Below, one piece after another: positions 61,107-64,000 of a DNA stretch of 64,000 nucleotides. Location: assembly GCA_963807065.1 (NCBI GenBank), contig CAWDZQ010000004.1:930001-994000 (forward strand), in the 5' to 3' direction. The first letter of the stretch is position 1. Each line of letters opens with the position of its first letter. Both the position numbers and the translations under genes were made by a program. This DNA comes from CAWAND01 sp963807065. Lineage in GTDB: Bacteria; Chloroflexota; Anaerolineae; Anaerolineales; E44-bin32. The notes under the pieces are model-generated. The model had not been told where the DNA came from. It saw nothing but the letters and a program-made list of their open reading frames with translations, and searched no databases.

Positions 61107-61458
61107 CGCGGCGGGGCCGTCGACGCGTATCTATCACTTGATGGTCCGCTCGGTGTGGGAAGCATTTCGGCTGGCCGGGAGCTATGAGCCCCCCAGTCTG
61201 CGAGCCGAAGGGTTCATCCACTGCTCGCCCGCCGACCGGGTGACCGAGGTGGCGCGGGCTTTCTACCGTGGACAGACCGACTTGGTGGTCCTGGAGATTG
61301 ACCCGGCGCGCCTCACGGCCCGCCTGATCAACGAGCCCGCAGCCGATCGCCCAGGCTCGTTTCCTCACATCTACGGCCCGCTCAACCTGGAGGCTGTAGT
61401 CCACGCAGGTGATTTCCCCCCTGACGGCAAGGGGTGGGTGGCGGAACGCGGCGGCTAG
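61084..61458 (+). CDS. DUF952 family protein
   Basis: 124 residues. The full family pattern is present: IYHLMVRSVWEAFRLAGSYE, LRAEGFIHCSPADRVTEVAR, DLVVLEIDPARLTARLINEP and FPHIYGPLNLEAVV. The fold is related to ADP-ribosyl/RNA phosphotransferase-like enzymes, but function is unproven. It starts inside the HAD gene (ATG 61084 or 61099). Confidence 0.9.
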   Translation: MPATPMHSAAGPSTRIYHLMVRSVWEAFRLAGSYEPPSLRAEGFIHCSPADRVTEVARAFYRGQTDLVVLEIDPARLTARLINEPAADRPGSFPHIYGPLNLEAVVHAGDFPPDGKGWVAERGG

Positions 61459-61774
61459 CCGCCTGCTCAGGGCCCTCCGGGCAAGAACCCACAAACCAGG
61501 AGGCATGAATCCCGGCGCCCCCATGCGTCGTCGGCCGGTCAGAGGGATTTCTCGGCCGGCTACACCAGCCTCGAAATGACCGCAAAGGAAAGCACCGAGC
61601 GAACGATGGACACCCATGAAGGCTCTAGGCAGGTGCGCGGCGCTGGAAGTTCTGAGCTGGTCCTTTCAGGGGGGGCGTGGGGCCAGATGAAGAGCAACAA
61701 CGAGCTTCTAACCTCCGGACAAGAAGGGGCAGGCCGCGAAACAGCTCGTTCCTCCCTCGGTTAGAATCACCTGC
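61459..61774. other. Intergenic region before rsmI
   Basis: 316 bases without a supported gene. At its 3' end TAGAAT (61762-61767) lies seven bases before the rsmI ATG. An AGGAGG near 61499 sits one base from an ATG with a 24-codon frame, too close to work well. Nothing else was recognised. Confidence 0.5.
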
Positions 61775-62596
61775 ATGGGCACCCTCTACTTGGTGAGTAC
61801 ACCGATCGGCAACCTGGAGGATATCTCCAAGCGGGCATTGCGGATTTTGGAGGAGGTCCATCTGGTGGCGGCCGAGGATACACGCCACACGCGGCGTCTG
61901 CTCGATCACTATCATCTGTCTCCAAACATGGTCAGTTATCATGAACACAACAAGGCACCCCGCCTCGACCAGATATTGCGCGCCTTGGATGAAGGCGACG
62001 TGGCCGTCGTATCGGACGCCGGTGCGCCGGGTCTCTCAGACCCGGGTTATGAACTCGTGTGCTCCGCCTGGGGAGCTGGCCATCGGGTCAGCCCTATCCC
62101 CGGCCCATCGGCCCCGGTGGCGGCCCTGACCGCCTCCGGCCTGCCCAGCGACCGCTTCCTGTACCTTGGTTATCTTCCGCGGCGCCGGGTTGAACGCCGC
62201 CGGCTGATCGAAACCGTCAGCCGCTTGCCGTGGACCTTGGTGGCGTTCGAGACCCCCCACCGTCTGAAAAACTCCTTGGGAGATCTGGCGCTGGTGCTCG
62301 GTGAGGGTCGTCAGGCGGCCGTGTGCCGCGAACTGACGAAGATTCACGAAGAGTTCATCCGAGGTAGCCTGGCGGAGGTGCGAGCGCACTTCGAAGACAT
62401 CGAACCTCTGGGAGAGATCACCGTGATCATCCAGGGTGCCGACGAAGAGCCACGATGGACGGATGAAGCCGTCCGTCAGGCGCTGGCAGCCGCGTTCGAA
62501 CAAGGTCAATCGGCCTCTCAGGCGGCCAGCCAGATTGCCCGGCTCTCAGGCAGGCCCCGCCAAGAGGTCTATCGTATGGCATTGGAGGCGAAATAA
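61775..62596 (+). CDS. rsmI: 16S rRNA (cytidine-1402 2'-O)-methyltransferase
   Basis: 273 residues. Diagnostic stretches are GTLYLVSTPIGNLEDISKRA at the start, AAEDTRHTRRLLDHY, VVSDAGAPGLSDPGYELV and IPGPSAPVAALTASGLPSDR, the SAM-binding fold of tetrapyrrole-type methylases. It modifies the ribosomal P site with RsmH. TAGAAT lies seven bases before the ATG and no ribosome site is seen, so the message is probably leaderless. Confidence 0.95.
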   Translation: MGTLYLVSTPIGNLEDISKRALRILEEVHLVAAEDTRHTRRLLDHYHLSPNMVSYHEHNKAPRLDQILRALDEGDVAVVSDAGAPGLSDPGYELVCSAWGAGHRVSPIPGPSAPVAALTASGLPSDRFLYLGYLPRRRVERRRLIETVSRLPWTLVAFETPHRLKNSLGDLALVLGEGRQAAVCRELTKIHEEFIRGSLAEVRAHFEDIEPLGEITVIIQGADEEPRWTDEAVRQALAAAFEQGQSASQAASQIARLSGRPRQEVYRMALEAK

Positions 62597-62640
62597 ATCT
62601 GGACGACACCAATCACTTCAAAGAACTGGACAGCCGGGGG

Positions 62641-63651
62641 ATGCTGCCCGAGATCGACGGTCTGCCGGATCAGCTCGAAAAAGCGTGGTCGATTGGCCAA
62701 TCCGCCGACTTGCCCGATATGGGCGACATCCGCCAGGTGGTGGTCGCGGGTATGGGCGGCTCAGCCATAGGCGGGGACCTGCTGGCGGCGTACATGTCGC
62801 CCCATGGCAAGGCCCAGGTGTCCGCCTGGCGGGGCTATGATCTGCCCGCCTACGCCTGCGGGAAGGACACCCTCGTCATCGCCTCTTCCCACTCGGGCAA
62901 CACAGAAGAGACCCTGTCGGCGTATGAGCGGGCCAAAGAGAACGGCGTCCAACTCATGGCGGTGACCACCGGCGGCGAGTTGGCGAAGCGTGCCCAAACG
63001 GACGGGGTGCCCCTGTGGATCTTGGATCACCCGGGCCAACCGCGGGCTGCCGTCGGCTATTCCTTCGGCATGTTGCTCGGTGTGGCCGCCCGGCTCAATC
63101 TGGTGGACGATCCCTCGAACGACGTTAAGGCCGCAGCCGGAGCCATGCGCGCTCAGCAGGCGGCCCTCACGGCCGACATCCCGGCGGCCAAGAATCCGGC
63201 CAAGCGCATGGCAGGCCAACTTGTGGAGCGCTGGCCGATCATCGTCGGAGAGCAGATCCTGGCACCGGTGGCGCGGCGGTGGCGCACACAGATCGCCGAG
63301 GTCGCCAAAGCCCTGGCGCAGTTCGAGGAGCTGCCCGAGATGGACCATAACATGCTGGCCGGGGTGGAGAACCCGGAAGCCAGGTTCGGCCATACCATCC
63401 TCATCTTCCTTCGCTGCCCGAGCCTACACCCTCGGGTGCTCAAGCGGATCGACATCACTCGCGAGCTGTTTATGGTGGCGGGATTCAACACCGACATCAT
63501 TGACTCGGCAGGAGAGATCCCCTTGGCCCACCTGTGGACCAGCCTGCATTTCGGGGATTATGTCTCGTTCTACCTGGCGATGGCCTATGAAACCGACCCC
63601 TCGCCGGTGCGGGCCATTGAAGGTCTGAAGGCGCGTCTCAAGGAAGATTGA
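62641..63651 (+). CDS. Bifunctional phosphoglucose/phosphomannose isomerase
   Basis: 336 residues as drawn from the ATG at 62641. The SIS fold shows VVAGMGGSAIGGDLLAAYMS, VIASSHSGNTEETLSAYERA and EEIPEMDHNM-like residues in EELPEMDHNMLAGVENPE. It interconverts glucose-6-P, mannose-6-P and fructose-6-P. The frame upstream is open and reads LDDTNHFKELDSRG, which looks like the real N-terminus of the family; translation may start upstream at CTG 62599 or an ATA overlapping the rsmI stop. Confidence 0.88.
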   Translation: MLPEIDGLPDQLEKAWSIGQSADLPDMGDIRQVVVAGMGGSAIGGDLLAAYMSPHGKAQVSAWRGYDLPAYACGKDTLVIASSHSGNTEETLSAYERAKENGVQLMAVTTGGELAKRAQTDGVPLWILDHPGQPRAAVGYSFGMLLGVAARLNLVDDPSNDVKAAAGAMRAQQAALTADIPAAKNPAKRMAGQLVERWPIIVGEQILAPVARRWRTQIAEVAKALAQFEELPEMDHNMLAGVENPEARFGHTILIFLRCPSLHPRVLKRIDITRELFMVAGFNTDIIDSAGEIPLAHLWTSLHFGDYVSFYLAMAYETDPSPVRAIEGLKARLKED

Positions 63652-63660
63652 CCGTTCAAA

Positions 63661-63678
63661 TTGTGAAAGATTTCACTA
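63661..63678. promoter_or_regulatory. Near-perfect Rex-like palindrome
   Basis: TTGTGAA-AGAT-TTCACTA differs at one base from the Rex-type consensus. It lies ten bases after the isomerase stop, before the terminator, and about 90 bases upstream of the last gene. Confidence 0.4.
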
Positions 63679-63679
63679 G

Positions 63680-63710
63680 CCGCGGATCGGTGTCACCGAT
63701 CCGCGGTTTT
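63680..63710 (+). terminator. Intrinsic terminator after the isomerase gene
   Basis: CCGCGGATCGG and CCGATCCGCGG form an 11-base-pair stem around TGTCA, followed by TTTT. Confidence 0.88.
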
Positions 63711-63767
63711 CATTGTGACCAAGTTGGCCAAAGTGTTGGTTGAGATCGAGGCTTTATAATCCATCGC

Positions 63768-64000
63768 ATGGTGAGCCTTGAGCGGCGACGGCGTTCGACC
63801 TGGGTCTGGTGGGTGCCGGCCGGGGTGGTTCTGCTTGTGGCTGTCGGCCTGTGGCTGGCGGCGCCCCGGATTGTGGCGGTAACCCCCATGGATGGTCTGA
63901 CGGGTGCGGCCACCGACACCACGGTCAGCATAACCTTCAATCGGCCCATGGATGCCGCCTCTGTGAAGAGCCATTTCTCGATCCAGCCGGTAGTGCCTGG
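63768..64000 (+). CDS. Membrane-anchored Ig-like (Big_5) protein, N-terminal part (cut by window end)
   Basis: 77 residues are visible. A basic start (SLERRRRSTWVWW) and a membrane helix (VPAGVVLLVAVGLWLAA) are followed by VAVTPMDGLTGAATDTTVSI and TFNRPMDAASVKSHFSIQP, an SbsA/Big_5-like domain. The plan is the same as the gene at 2103. TATAAT (63755-63760) lies seven bases before the ATG with no ribosome site, suggesting a leaderless message. Confidence 0.75.
   Translation, partial: MVSLERRRRSTWVWWVPAGVVLLVAVGLWLAAPRIVAVTPMDGLTGAATDTTVSITFNRPMDAASVKSHFSIQPVVP

Noticed and set aside
61506..61580. 24-codon frame after an AGGAGG
   Set aside because: Only one base separates the AGGAGG from the ATG, which is too short, and the product is Arg/Pro-rich with no sign of selection.
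1..64000. tRNA, rRNA, CRISPR arrays, prophage or integrative element
   Set aside because: No cloverleaf-like segments with TTCGA arms, no regularly spaced repeats, no phage structural genes and no attachment-site duplications were found by reading; a tRNA or CRISPR program could still find a missed case.

Overview
The window reads as chromosomal DNA of a high-GC bacterium, most likely a member of the Chloroflexota (Anaerolineae-like), probably assembled from a metagenome. Pointers are the Pro/Thr/Ala-rich linkers behind lipoprotein and membrane anchors, a GAF/HisKA_3 histidine kinase, a GQGLVEYA-type Flp pilin, DUF951, a PheST operon under a T-box, a SAM-I riboswitch on metE, and genes whose -10 box lies directly before the start codon. 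Lineage is inferred from protein character only. No rRNA, tRNA, CRISPR array or intact transposon was seen.

Layout. 1-2 kb: start of a sugar-type ABC binding lipoprotein and an MscS channel. 2-7 kb: a membrane-anchored Ig-like/propeller protein, then a Fur/Zur-znuACB metal-uptake operon with a promoter-overlapping palindrome. 7-14 kb: a sucrase/ferredoxin-like protein, a DprE2/DprE1-like pair, an anchored HEYDH metallopeptidase-like protein, a sensor kinase and two membrane proteins. 15-25 kb: zinc ribbon-trxB, hydrolase, rdgB, DUF177, principal sigma factor, a DCC-family redox protein with an in-frame TGA at its first motif cysteine, pncC, xseAB (xseA frameshifted), DUF212, murJ, corA. 25-33 kb: methyltransferase, 2-hydroxyacid dehydrogenase, HAD hydrolase, T-box-pheST, GAF protein. 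33-41 kb: a frameshifted nucleoside deoxyribosyltransferase-like gene, two candidate C-rich-loop small RNAs, a PLP enzyme, a five-gene minus-strand operon (M50 protease, HD, prephenate-dehydrogenase-like, GIY-YIG, kbl), DUF951-glycosyltransferase and an orphan Flp pilin. 41-49 kb: small-molecule enzymes (EthD, YbaK, M23-like, SDR, DinB, two enoyl-CoA hydratases, AAC(3)-like, MDR dehydrogenase). 49-56 kb: a methionine block on the minus strand (metE, mmuM-metF fusion and phhB behind a SAM-I riboswitch; metG behind a leader ORF and intrinsic terminator). 56-64 kb: serine hydrolase, 2H phosphoesterase, response regulator, HAD, DUF952, rsmI, a phosphosugar isomerase and a second Ig-like anchored protein cut by the window end.

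How it fits together. The methionine block uses separate RNA devices for synthesis (SAM-I on metE) and for charging (leader ORF plus terminator on metG), and a T-box controls Phe-tRNA synthetase. A palindrome of the form TTGTGAA-N4-TTCACAA, which matches the known Rex (NADH-sensing repressor) operator, occurs perfectly twice and in degenerate form at several other intergenic sites, which suggests a redox regulon. The strongest candidates for something new are the DCC protein with TGA in place of the first CxxC cysteine (possible selenoprotein), the two small hairpin RNAs at 33.5 and 35.5 kb, the metG leader, and the set of apparently leaderless genes. Two single-base frameshifts at G/C runs warn that indel errors may exist in this assembly.
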